DNA from: a virus
Length of the DNA: 20,967 nt
Reading direction: 5' to 3' (one strand)
Virus record (IMG/VR): IMGVR_UViG_3300025767_000160
Location: 1 to 20,967 of that record
Position numbers and translations under genes: made by a program. Shown piece by piece: positions 14,278 to 20,453 of this stretch (its first letter is position 1; each line of letters begins with the position of its first letter). The notes below the pieces were generated by a model, which was not told where the DNA came from, searched no databases, and saw nothing but the letters and a program-made list of their open reading frames with translations.

Positions 14278-14553
14278 ATGGGAGCAACAAACTTTGTTGA
14301 AGTTATGCAAGGGTACGATTCAGCAGACGAAGCGTACAGTGAAGCAGTAAGCCAGGCCATTTACGAATATGGCCACGACCCGTATAACGGGACAATATCA
14401 ACAACCAATGGGTATCAATACCTTGGTGAGGTTGATAAAAGCGATGTTAAAGATTTAATAGATAAACGCGAAGACGACTTCCATAAGTGGGGTAAGTGTG
14501 GGTGTATTAAATCGGGCGACAAGTACATATTCTTTGGATGGGTAGCTATTTAG
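14278..14553 (+). CDS. Conserved phage protein of the 'MGATNF' type, 91 aa
   Basis: ATG at 14278 lies 1 nt after the previous stop (an in-frame TTG at 14269 overlaps that gene). The product begins MGATNFVEVMQGYDSADEAY and contains AVSQAIYEYGHDPYNGTIST, KWGKCGCIKSG and the ending YIFFGWVAI. I recognise the family: small phage proteins with 'MGATNF', 'YEYGhxxYtGTI', 'KxGxxxCI' and 'FFGWA' motifs, found in many unrelated phages, function unknown. Length and motif order are typical. It is cytosolic and carries no metal motif beyond isolated Cys residues. Confidence 0.85.
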   Translation: MGATNFVEVMQGYDSADEAYSEAVSQAIYEYGHDPYNGTISTTNGYQYLGEVDKSDVKDLIDKREDDFHKWGKCGCIKSGDKYIFFGWVAI

Positions 14554-14563
14554 TTTTTTGATT

Positions 14564-14644
14564 ATGGAACAAGAATGTTTAGACGATTGGTGCGACTTCA
14601 CCCACGAGGTGGGATATTGCACTTGTAACAATAAAATTGTTTGA
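14564..14644 (+). CDS. Cys-rich mini-ORF, 26 aa, uncertain
   Basis: ATG at 14564 follows ttttttgatt. The product is MEQECLDDWCDFTHEVGYCT plus six more residues, with Cys at 5, 10, 19 and 21 and a His at 15, enough ligands for one metal site. It lies 10 nt after the preceding gene and overlaps the -33 box of the next promoter. At 26 codons chance is a serious alternative; I keep it because of the Cys spacing and collinearity. Confidence 0.3.
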   Translation: MEQECLDDWCDFTHEVGYCTCNNKIV

Positions 14645-14670
14645 TAACTAATTTTTTATTCATAGTTTTG
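14640..14670 (+). promoter_or_regulatory. Predicted Bacteroidetes promoter, near-leaderless
   Basis: TTTG (14640-14643), 19-nt spacer, TAGTTTTG (14663-14670): both boxes fit the TTTG / TAnnTTTG consensus exactly. Only gttt separates the -7 box from the ATG at 14675, so the mRNA would start at or next to the start codon. It would drive the SH3-like gene, the methyltransferase and the genes after them. Confidence 0.7.
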
Positions 14671-14674
14671 GTTT

Positions 14675-14944
14675 ATGAAAAACACACAAACACTTCAGAC
14701 CATAAAGAGCCACCTGGCAAGTACGGGTCAGTTCTTTAGCATTAAGTTCATTAAGTTGGACGGAACCGAGCGAAGCCTTACGGGTCGTTTCGGTGTACAC
14801 AAACACGTAAAGGGTGGGGTTAGTTGCCTTAACGATAACAACTGGAACTTCTTTGATGTGAAGGACGGCTACCGCTCCGTGAGGGTAGAATCCATCGTTG
14901 AGGTAACTTATGATGGCGTGACCATTTTATCTGACTACAAATGA
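14675..14944 (+). CDS. SH3-barrel-like small phage protein, 89 aa
   Basis: Starts MKNTQTLQTIKSHLASTGQF. The core reads FSIKFIKLDGTERSLTGRFG, VHKHVKGG, then FFDVKDGYRSVRVESIVEVT. This 'F.v.FiK.DG..R.l.gR.gV.k.vkGG......dv..GYR.i....I' pattern is a family I know from phages, predicted as an SH3-type beta-barrel of unknown role, possibly nucleic-acid contact. It directly follows a strong promoter and overlaps the methyltransferase start as ATGA, so the two are cotranscribed and likely co-translated. It could assist modification, but that is context only. Confidence 0.82.
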   Translation: MKNTQTLQTIKSHLASTGQFFSIKFIKLDGTERSLTGRFGVHKHVKGGVSCLNDNNWNFFDVKDGYRSVRVESIVEVTYDGVTILSDYK

Positions 14945-16077
14945 AAATAAATCAATTAGACCTCTTTTCAGGAATAGGCGGATTTCATCTTGGATTTGAG
15001 AAAGCCGGTTACAAAGTGACTAGCTTTTTCTCCGAGGTGGACAAGCACGCCATCGCAGTTTACAAACAACAATTTAAAAATTCAACTTATGTCGGCTCAG
15101 TTACAGATGTTCGGGGGGAAGACCTCCCAAGAATCGACCTTATCACCTTCGGAAGCCCTTGCCAAGACTTCAGCCTTGCTGGAAAGCGTAAAGGAATGGA
15201 TGGGGACAGAAGCAGCCTTATCCTTGAAGCAATTCGCCTCATTGGGGAATGCAGACCAAGAGTATTTGTGTGGGAAAACGTTAAAGGAACTTTCTCCTCA
15301 AACTCTGGCGAAGATTTTGCGGCAATCATCCAAGCGTTTGCCAACATTGGGGGCTATAGACTTGAATGGCAACTGCTTAATACATCGTGGTTTCTACCCC
15401 AAAATAGAGAGCGAATATACCTTGTCGGATATTCTACAGAAACAAAACGAGATTGGCGAGGAGTATTTCCTATCGGAGAAAGTAACCCAAAGATTGATGA
15501 GTTACAAAGACAACACCTACCAGCAAATACAATCCTACAGCGATACGATGCCGGAGCAAACGGAACTTATATCGGTGAATGTAAACAGTCTGCACAAGCG
15601 GTAAAGCAAATCGGAACTAAACTTGATTCTAATGGTGGAACGCAACCCTATCAACAGGACCGAGTGTACGATGCGGATGGAATTGTCCCTGCCTTGAACC
15701 AAGGTAAGAGTGACTTGATAATCAAAGCTAATTATTCAAGCAAGTCTCTGAACGAAACAATAGAGAACAATATACTTGTAGAGGGAGAGCCAAAAGCACT
15801 TGACCTATACAATCGTTCAGCAAGGGATGAATCACCGACTCTTACAGAGCCGCACCATAATTCACTTCGTATGTTTGATGGATACAGAATACGGAGATTA
15901 ACCCCCATTGAGTGTGAAAGACTGCAAGGATTCCCAGATGACCACACATCACTTGGTAACTACGATGGTGAGGTAAAATCAATGAGCAACGCGCAACGAT
16001 ACAAGCAATGCGGTAACGCGGTAACTGTTGATGTTGTCAAGGCCGTTGCGGAACGATGTAAACCATTATTCAAATGA
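14941..16077 (+). CDS. DNA (cytosine-5) methyltransferase
   Basis: A 378-aa enzyme that transfers a methyl group from S-adenosylmethionine to carbon 5 of cytosine in phage DNA. Conserved motifs appear in order: I DLFSGIGGFHLGF (residues 7-19), IV GSPCQDFS (71-78, catalytic Cys74), VI WENVKG (111-116), VIII QNRERIYLVG (154-163), IX RRLTPIECERLQGFPDD (about 318-334), and X GNAVTVDVV (from about 358). The span 165-315 is the variable, target-recognising region. All catalytic elements are present, so activity is expected. The target cannot be read from sequence. No cognate restriction gene is nearby, so it is probably an orphan that protects phage DNA from host restriction. Both ends overlap neighbours as ATGA. 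A second open frame lies inside it (15089-15604). Confidence 0.97.
   Translation: MKINQLDLFSGIGGFHLGFEKAGYKVTSFFSEVDKHAIAVYKQQFKNSTYVGSVTDVRGEDLPRIDLITFGSPCQDFSLAGKRKGMDGDRSSLILEAIRLIGECRPRVFVWENVKGTFSSNSGEDFAAIIQAFANIGGYRLEWQLLNTSWFLPQNRERIYLVGYSTETKRDWRGVFPIGESNPKIDELQRQHLPANTILQRYDAGANGTYIGECKQSAQAVKQIGTKLDSNGGTQPYQQDRVYDADGIVPALNQGKSDLIIKANYSSKSLNETIENNILVEGEPKALDLYNRSARDESPTLTEPHHNSLRMFDGYRIRRLTPIECERLQGFPDDHTSLGNYDGEVKSMSNAQRYKQCGNAVTVDVVKAVAERCKPLFK
15089..15604 (+). CDS. Nested out-of-frame ORF inside the methyltransferase gene, 171 aa
   Basis: In the +1 frame relative to the methyltransferase, covering its residues about 50-221 (motifs IV to VIII), an ATG-initiated frame of 171 codons is open to a TAA. 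The ATG follows the A/T-rich run aaattcaactt. The product starts MSAQLQMFGGKTSQESTLSP, has LNGNCLIHRGFYPKIESEYT in the middle, then LSDILQK and EEYFLSEKVTQRLMSYK. The MFGGKTSxES start and the 'LSxIL...YFLSxKA'-like end match, in my recollection, a family of phage proteins of unknown function annotated beside or within cytosine methyltransferase genes. The methyltransferase frame is intact, so this would be a dual-coding region. Chance openness is the alternative, and long shadow frames do occur elsewhere in this window. Confidence 0.5.
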   Translation: MSAQLQMFGGKTSQESTLSPSEALAKTSALLESVKEWMGTEAALSLKQFASLGNADQEYLCGKTLKELSPQTLAKILRQSSKRLPTLGAIDLNGNCLIHRGFYPKIESEYTLSDILQKQNEIGEEYFLSEKVTQRLMSYKDNTYQQIQSYSDTMPEQTELISVNVNSLHKR

Positions 16078-16472
16078 TAAAAGACGAATATGAAATTCTT
16101 GCGTTTAACGACCTCCAAGTCGCCCACGCACACCTCACTACCATTTATGGTGTGATGACCTCTCTACGGGAAGAATTTGACCCTCGTGGGGAGGAATTAA
16201 CTACTCCATACATTGGACTTTATGATTTTGCTGACAAATACAAAAACCGGATGAGTGATATTTCCACCATCAAGGACACTATTGAACAAGCAAGGTCAAA
16301 GCACCGAGGTGTATTGGCGAGACTTGACGAGGCCCAGGCGAAAGTTGAGGAGCTTTCCAAGTCAGAGGGCAAACTACGGGATGAGGTTCTATCGTTGACA
16401 TCAGTCAACGTGGAACTTAATAAGACCGTTGATAAAATCAAAGAACAAGTTAAAAGTTTAGGTTTAATTTAA
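16074..16472 (+). CDS. Coiled-coil protein after the methyltransferase, 132 aa
   Basis: ATG at 16074 overlaps the methyltransferase TGA. The N-terminal half (MIKDEYEILAFNDLQVAHAH, IGLYDFADKYKNRM) is mixed. From about residue 60 the chain is an uninterrupted predicted coiled coil with regular Leu/Val/Ile spacing (VLARLDEAQAKVEELSKSEG, LRDEVLSLTSVNVELNKTVD). No enzymatic motif is visible. It might oligomerise or act as a scaffold for replication or modification proteins. The gene ends 12 nt before the dyad-rich region ahead of the DnaA-like gene and is probably the last gene of the promoter-14640 transcript. Confidence 0.75.
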   Translation: MIKDEYEILAFNDLQVAHAHLTTIYGVMTSLREEFDPRGEELTTPYIGLYDFADKYKNRMSDISTIKDTIEQARSKHRGVLARLDEAQAKVEELSKSEGKLRDEVLSLTSVNVELNKTVDKIKEQVKSLGLI

Positions 16473-16483
16473 TTAGTCAGTGT

Positions 16484-16548
16484 ACTATTATAGTAACTAT
16501 ACTATAATAGTAACTATAGTTCCTTACGGAACTATATATAATAGTAAC
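16484..16548. repeat. Dyad array upstream of the DnaA-like gene
   Basis: ACTATTATAGTAAC (16484-16497), ACTATAATAGTAAC (16501-16514) and TATAATAGTAAC (16537-16548) repeat the elements at 10728-10814. A perfect 9-bp hairpin lies between them (TATAGTTCC 16515-16523, loop TTAC, GGAACTATA 16528-16536). The array ends 6 nt before the ATG at 16555, so a bound protein would block expression of the following gene. It is a candidate operator or iteron set. Confidence 0.75.
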
Positions 16549-16554
16549 TATAGT

Positions 16555-17013
16555 ATGAAAAAAGAAATACACAATCTCATCATCGCAGAAAAGTTTGCTG
16601 CGGAGCTCTACGCTAACACGGGTATTGATTTGGCTAACTCAAGCCGTACCCAAGTTTACTCTATGTATAGGCAAGCGTTCATCCACTTATGTTCAACGAA
16701 GTTGGGTATTCGCAATACGGACGTGGCCGGAATCATTAACCGGGACCACTCAAGTGTTGTGCATTCACTCAAGAAGGCATACACCCTATTGGATTATGAC
16801 GACAAGTTGTTCATTGATTACTACGAGAGGGCGAAGGATGCCTTAAACTCCGTTCGGTATGGCGATGACTCATACACGACCACTATGGGTCACAGTATGA
16901 ACATCAATGACCTCATCCGCTCCTATTTGATTGAGCACAAGATTGAGGGTGCGCGATTGAATCAGGTACTGCAACAACTAACCCATAACATTAAAATAAA
17001 TCGCTATGCCTAA
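16555..17013 (+). CDS. DnaA domain-IV-like DNA-binding protein, 152 aa
   Basis: The start is at ATG 16555; an in-frame GTG at 16480 would only translate the repeat array (MYYYSNYTIIVTIV), so it is rejected. The core, SSRTQVYSMYRQAFIHLCST followed by IINRDHSSVVHSLKKAYTLL (residues 29-79), matches the C-terminal DNA-binding domain of the replication initiator DnaA. RDHSSVVHS is the counterpart of the 'RDHTTVLHA' signature that reads the DnaA box. No AAA+ ATPase domain is present, so it is a stand-alone binding module with an extra helical C-terminus. Likely roles are origin recognition, competition with host DnaA, or autoregulation through the dyads just upstream. The last 8 nt overlap the next gene. 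Confidence 0.8.
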   Translation: MKKEIHNLIIAEKFAAELYANTGIDLANSSRTQVYSMYRQAFIHLCSTKLGIRNTDVAGIINRDHSSVVHSLKKAYTLLDYDDKLFIDYYERAKDALNSVRYGDDSYTTTMGHSMNINDLIRSYLIEHKIEGARLNQVLQQLTHNIKINRYA

Positions 17014-17242
17014 AAGGAATAAGTTTGTTCGCTTTGGTGTTGAGTACACTTCAGTTCGTGAATACTACAATGCAGTAGAGAGAGCTGAGGCAAGGGATGA
17101 CTTTGGCAATCCCTTCCTAATGCATTTTGGATTTAACTACTGGGGGGACCTAAATAAAGGCGTGGAGGCGTATGAAGTGAGTAAGTACTACAGCAATGGA
17201 GCGTCTCTACACAAAGGGAGCGGCACGCGTTCTTCGGAATAG
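17006..17242 (+). CDS. Hypothetical protein, 78 aa
   Basis: The ATG at 17006 lies within the last codons of the DnaA-like gene, overlapping by 8 nt. The basic, aromatic-rich protein starts MPKRNKFVRFGVEYTSVREY and continues with a helix (YNAVERAEARDDFGNPFLMH), then FGFNYWGDLNKG and a Gly/Ser-rich end. I see no known motif; 'YTSVREYYNA' looks like a short recognition helix but this is weak. Being coupled to the DnaA-like gene, it may work with it. It is the last gene before the recombination promoter. Confidence 0.65.
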   Translation: MPKRNKFVRFGVEYTSVREYYNAVERAEARDDFGNPFLMHFGFNYWGDLNKGVEAYEVSKYYSNGASLHKGSGTRSSE

Positions 17243-17244
17243 CT

Positions 17245-17276
17245 ATTGTTTTATTAAACCTTTTGTTTTATCTTTG
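17245..17276 (+). promoter_or_regulatory. Predicted Bacteroidetes promoter of the recombination cassette
   Basis: ATTG (17245-17248; a TTG core), 20-nt spacer, TATCTTTG (17269-17276), an exact TAnnTTTG box. The ATG at 17305 lies 28 nt further on, after a short A-rich leader. It would transcribe 17305 to the terminator at 19199-19224. Confidence 0.72.
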
Positions 17277-17304
17277 ACTTAATTAACCTCTAAACTCAAA
17301 ACAA

Positions 17305-17805
17305 ATGTCGAACTATCAGTTTAAAACGACAAACATCAAGGGTAAGGAATACGTGCAGGTCAATGACCGCATCCTTTTCTTCCGTAACGAGCCTCGCTTT
17401 CAAGGTTGGGGATTGGAGAGTGAGATTCTAAATCTTGACTCTGACTCTTGCGTTATCCGCGCAACAATCAAGAACGCCGATGGCATTGTTATGGCCCAGG
17501 GCCTCGCTCAAGAGGACCGAAGCAGTTCGTACATCAACAAGACATCTTTTGTTGAGAACGCAGAGACCTCTGCCTGGGGTCGTGCCTTGGCAAACCTTGG
17601 TATTGGAATTGAAACATCCATCGCATCTGCTCAAGAAGTATCTATGGCTGTATCAAAGCAAGCAATGCCAGAGAAGAAAAAACTAACCCAAGAGATTGCT
17701 GAGAAGATGAAGGCAGCAATGGATAGCGGTGAATCCGAAAAGGTTAAGTCGGCCTTGAATAATTACTCTGCTACCAAAGAGCAGTTGTCTTACATAGGAT
17801 TGTAA
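17305..17805 (+). CDS. Single-strand annealing protein-like recombination protein, 166 aa
   Basis: Begins MSNYQFKTTNIKGKEYVQVN and includes RILFFRNEP, a beta stretch (SCVIRATIKNADGIVMAQGL) and the diagnostic segment NKTSFVENAETSAWGRALAN followed by LGIGIETSIASAQEV (residues 78-112). The 'ENAETSAxGRALAxLGIGI' pattern is shared with phage proteins of the Rad52/Sak/Erf-like group, which anneal complementary single strands. Its end overlaps the next ATG as TAATG, and that gene is a RecE-like nuclease, giving the classic annealing-protein plus exonuclease pair. The last 45 residues are a Lys/Glu-rich helix. The pairing raises my confidence; the exact subfamily is uncertain. Confidence 0.85.
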   Translation: MSNYQFKTTNIKGKEYVQVNDRILFFRNEPRFQGWGLESEILNLDSDSCVIRATIKNADGIVMAQGLAQEDRSSSYINKTSFVENAETSAWGRALANLGIGIETSIASAQEVSMAVSKQAMPEKKKLTQEIAEKMKAAMDSGESEKVKSALNNYSATKEQLSYIGL

Positions 17806-18548
17806 TGTTTTACTCCGACGAAGAATACTATGCAGACCGCGAGTTCTTAACGAACTCCTCTCTGAAGTTGCTACACAAGTCTCCGGTTCAGTTCTATCAG
17901 TGGCTGACGAATACGAGTGGCAACCAAAGCACAGCAGCATTAGAGATAGGCAAGGCGTTCCACGCCTTGTGCCTGGAAGACATAGTAAGCTTTGTTGGTT
18001 ACGATGGTACTCGCAGAGGTAAAGACTACCTTGAGTTTTGTGAGCAGAATGATGATAAAATCGTGCTGTCCAAGAAGGATGCGGATATGATTTATGCTAT
18101 GCAGAGCGTTCTTATGAAGACCCCTCAGGTCGTAGAACTAATGTATAGCAAGGATGATGTTCAACTCACGGAACTCCCTGCGATATCTGAATGGGATGGA
18201 ATTAAAATCAAGGGCAAGGCAGATATGGTGGTTGAAAAAGACTTTCAGCCAGCATACATAGTTGACCTTAAAACTACGGGCGGAACGCTTGAGGAATTTC
18301 GTAGGAGCGCAAAGTATATGCACTACGACCAACAAGCCGCCATATATTGCAAACTGTTTGAGGTTGATACCTTCTACTTTGTAGCGATAACAAAGAGCTA
18401 TCCGTATGAGGTAGGCATTTATAAATGTTCACAACAGTTCATACAGCAGGGTGCTATCAAAGCCCAGGAGGCGATTGATAAGTACCGCAGGTTGTTCTTG
18501 GGCAAACAATTCAATCCATATGACGCATCAGAAATCGGTATCCTTTGA
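17805..18548 (+). CDS. RecE-like PD-(D/E)XK exonuclease
   Basis: A 247-aa nuclease that would resect double-stranded ends to give the single strands used by the annealing protein. Visible motifs: SSLKLLHKSPVQFYQWL (18-34), GKAFHALCLE (49-58, conserved His), E128 in PAISEWDGIKIKGKADMVVE with GKAD at 137-140, catalytic DLKTTGG at 154-160 (Asp154, Lys156), and YDQQAAIYCKLF (from 174). This is the RecE C-terminal / Cas4-like layout. All metal-binding and lysine positions are present. It starts on the stop of the preceding gene (TAATG) and its last 29 nt overlap the second DnaA-like gene. Confidence 0.93.
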   Translation: MFYSDEEYYADREFLTNSSLKLLHKSPVQFYQWLTNTSGNQSTAALEIGKAFHALCLEDIVSFVGYDGTRRGKDYLEFCEQNDDKIVLSKKDADMIYAMQSVLMKTPQVVELMYSKDDVQLTELPAISEWDGIKIKGKADMVVEKDFQPAYIVDLKTTGGTLEEFRRSAKYMHYDQQAAIYCKLFEVDTFYFVAITKSYPYEVGIYKCSQQFIQQGAIKAQEAIDKYRRLFLGKQFNPYDASEIGIL

Positions 18549-18927
18549 TGAGTTCACTCGCAATGTAATAGACATTGCTTGTTCTCACGCAGCGATACAC
18601 CCATCAGAGCTGTTCTCCTCAAAGAGAAAAGATGTAGTGAATGTGCGCAGTATTATTTCCGTAATCTTACGAGAGAACGGAAGTACCTACCAGGCCATCG
18701 CTGACATATTAAGTGTTGACGTAAGGAACACTCACTCGTATGTTATGGGACACGATAACAGAATGGCAGACAAGAAGTATTCATCGTTATTTAAAAGTGT
18801 TCAACGGAGTATGAACGACGTTGAGTCAATTAGTGACGACATACATCTATCAATAACAAATCTCCTGGTCCGGCTGGAGAAACTTGAGAGCCGGGTAAAT
18901 CATTTAACTCATCTATTAACAGCGTAG
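18520..18927 (+). CDS. Second DnaA domain-IV-like protein with coiled-coil tail, 135 aa
   Basis: The start is at ATG 18520 (MTHQKSVSFDEFTRNVIDIA), overlapping the nuclease gene by 29 nt; an earlier frame start at 18451 is unlikely. Residues 34-80, SKRKDVVNVRSIISVILREN, then STYQAIADILSVDVRNTHSY and VMGHDN, follow the DnaA C-terminal fold: 'RK..vv..R.ii...lr......IA..l..d...hhsyV.H'. The signature differs from the first copy (NTHSYVMGH in place of RDHSSVVHS), so target specificity may differ. The remaining 50 residues form a heptad-like coiled coil (LSITNLLVRLEKLESRVNHL), suggesting a dimer. No ATPase domain. Two such modules in one genome segment is unusual. Confidence 0.75.
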   Translation: MTHQKSVSFDEFTRNVIDIACSHAAIHPSELFSSKRKDVVNVRSIISVILRENGSTYQAIADILSVDVRNTHSYVMGHDNRMADKKYSSLFKSVQRSMNDVESISDDIHLSITNLLVRLEKLESRVNHLTHLLTA

Positions 18928-18929
18928 AA

Positions 18930-19178
18930 ATGGAAACAAAACGCAAGTACGTAGGCCGTGTTGAGACGAAGAACACTCAGTATGGTGACATCATCAAAAT
19001 TGGTTTCGGACCAAATGACCTTGAACTAATCAATGCATCAAAGAGCGCAAAGGGTTGGGTAACTGTTGATGTTAAGCTCAAGAAGGATGGCGGATATTAT
19101 GCAGAGATTGCATCATACGAGCCGAACTCTAACTACGGTCAGCCAAAGGCTGCACCCGTAAATGATGATTTGTTTTAA
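18930..19178 (+). CDS. Small ssDNA-binding-like protein with acidic C-terminal tip, 82 aa
   Basis: Begins METKRKYVGRVETKNTQYGD, then IIKIGFGPNDLELINAS and GWVTVDVKLKKDGGYYAEIA, consistent with a compact beta protein of five or so strands. The tail is Pro/Asn/Gln-rich and ends APVNDDLF, an acidic tip with a terminal Phe like the DDDxPF end through which single-stranded-DNA-binding proteins recruit partners. It is also the last gene of the recombination cassette, just before a strong terminator, where an SSB is expected. It is much shorter than a normal SSB, so it may be a mini-OB protein. OB fold not proven. Confidence 0.7.
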   Translation: METKRKYVGRVETKNTQYGDIIKIGFGPNDLELINASKSAKGWVTVDVKLKKDGGYYAEIASYEPNSNYGQPKAAPVNDDLF

Positions 19179-19198
19179 GCAAATCCATATATGATAAT

Positions 19199-19224
19199 AA
19201 AGAGGGGCCTATGCCCCTCTTTTT
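19199..19224 (+). terminator. Strong intrinsic terminator
   Basis: AAAGAGGGGC (19199-19208), CTAT loop, GCCCCTCTTT (19213-19222): a perfect 10-bp GC-rich stem running into a T-run. It ends the recombination cassette. Confidence 0.9.
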
Positions 19225-19234
19225 ATCTAAAAAA

Positions 19235-19480
19235 ATGAGTAACCCTATTTATCATTTGAACGTGCAGTATCGTTGGTCCTTCAAAAGGGGCAACGCTACG
19301 ATGCATCACTATAGAGATGGGTATGCCATCTCCAGATACAATACGATTGAGGAAATCAATCTTGATAATGTGAATTACGCTATGGCTACAAAAAGATATG
19401 GATTGGTTGGTCGCAAATTCTTTGACTTCCAAGTAACCAAGATATACGACAGCAAGATTGTCGGACAAGTAAACCAATAA
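19235..19480 (+). CDS. Hypothetical protein, 81 aa
   Basis: The start is placed at ATG 19235 (MSNPIYHLNVQYRWSFKRGN) after an A-run; an ATG at 19211 lies inside the terminator hairpin and is rejected. The small basic protein is Tyr-rich and beta-like (MHHYRDGYAISRYNTIEEIN, YGLVGRKFFDFQVTKIYDSK). No motif recognised. It lies downstream of a terminator without an obvious own promoter, so it may depend on read-through. The helicase gene starts 13 nt later, suggesting cotranscription with it. Confidence 0.6.
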   Translation: MSNPIYHLNVQYRWSFKRGNATMHHYRDGYAISRYNTIEEINLDNVNYAMATKRYGLVGRKFFDFQVTKIYDSKIVGQVNQ

Positions 19481-19493
19481 CACTCCCCAAATT

Positions 19494-20453
19494 ATGATGA
19501 AGGAATTTATATACACCCTTGACAGGCTAGAGCCACAACTACGCAATATGCGTATCACCGGAGTAAAGAAAGGTGAGTGGGTTGGGTTCGATGCACTATT
19601 CGAGAAGTTCTCAGTAAAGAGAGGCTCAACAACATACATTTATGCAGGGGCGCACCAGGGCAAATCACAATTTGCCTTTGAGATAATGATGAACCTCGCT
19701 GAGTTCGAAGGTTGGAAGTGGGCAGTATACACTCCAGAGACCGGTAGCCCGGCAGAAGTATATGCTGAACTAGCTTGGTGCTACCTTCGTAAGCCATTCC
19801 TACTCAATGACAGGATAAACGCTACAGACCTAGAAGCTGAAAAAGCTATGTCGTTCCTCCGCGAACACTTTTATGTGATTGACTCTGGGCTAAAAGACCT
19901 AACCATTGAAGGCTTCTATACTGCCGTTGATGAGATTGAGAGTAGCGGAGTGAAGATTGATGGATGCTTGGTGGATCCATTTACAGAGATTAAGACTGAC
20001 GTGAATACAGGTGTGCGTGATGACATTGCCATTGGTAATATTCTAACGCGAGTGCGCAAGCACTCAAATGACAAGGACTACCATACGATTGTCACTGTGC
20101 ATACCAAACACCAACAAGCGAAATACAAGAACGGTATTCCCTATGTCGACGTACCGACAATGAACGATATTGCCGGAGGTATGCAGTGGTCCCGTAAGGG
20201 GATGATGATAGTAAACGTATGGCGTTGTCCATATGGTTTAGAAGATGAGCAAGGCGTTCCTTATGAGCCTAATCAGGTTAAGATTAGCGTAGTTAAGGCG
20301 AAGCCTAAAGCTGTTGGAAGTGTAGGTTCGTTGTATATGTACTACGACAAGATAACCAACAGATACTATGTTGACGAGGGAGGGAAGAAAGGATACTCTC
20401 ATCCTCGCCATAAGGAAGTGAATATTGTTGAACAAAAAGACCTTGAGTTTTGA
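19494..20453 (+). CDS. DnaB/Twinkle-type RecA-fold helicase domain, 319 aa
   Basis: A 319-aa protein consisting of the RecA-like motor domain of replicative helicases and little else. Motifs: GEWVGFDALFEKFSVKRGST (28-46) before Walker A GAHQGKS at 52-58, the Glu-bearing AVYTPETGS (77-85), Walker B GCLVDPF (157-163, Asp161), and the polar TIVTVHTKHQQAKY (His203), followed by the NDIAGGMQWSRKG loop and a C-terminal strand pair. This layout is that of the Twinkle/gp4-like helicases that unwind at the fork. The N-terminal primase or TOPRIM domain is absent, so priming must come from another gene or the host. Starts ATGATG at 19494. Ends by overlapping a TTG start of the next small gene. Confidence 0.88.
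   Translation: MMKEFIYTLDRLEPQLRNMRITGVKKGEWVGFDALFEKFSVKRGSTTYIYAGAHQGKSQFAFEIMMNLAEFEGWKWAVYTPETGSPAEVYAELAWCYLRKPFLLNDRINATDLEAEKAMSFLREHFYVIDSGLKDLTIEGFYTAVDEIESSGVKIDGCLVDPFTEIKTDVNTGVRDDIAIGNILTRVRKHSNDKDYHTIVTVHTKHQQAKYKNGIPYVDVPTMNDIAGGMQWSRKGMMIVNVWRCPYGLEDEQGVPYEPNQVKISVVKAKPKAVGSVGSLYMYYDKITNRYYVDEGGKKGYSHPRHKEVNIVEQKDLEF

Noticed and set aside
16480-16554. GTG-started N-terminal extension of the DnaA-like protein
   Set aside because: It translates the dyad array into a Tyr/Ile/Val repeat; the ATG at 16555 gives a DnaA-like core with normal composition.
19211-19234. Earlier ATG for the 81-aa protein
   Set aside because: It would start inside the terminator hairpin; the ATG at 19235 follows a clean A-run.
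19223-19639. A 138-codon minus-strand frame
   Set aside because: It runs antisense across two plus-strand genes with no promoter or motif.
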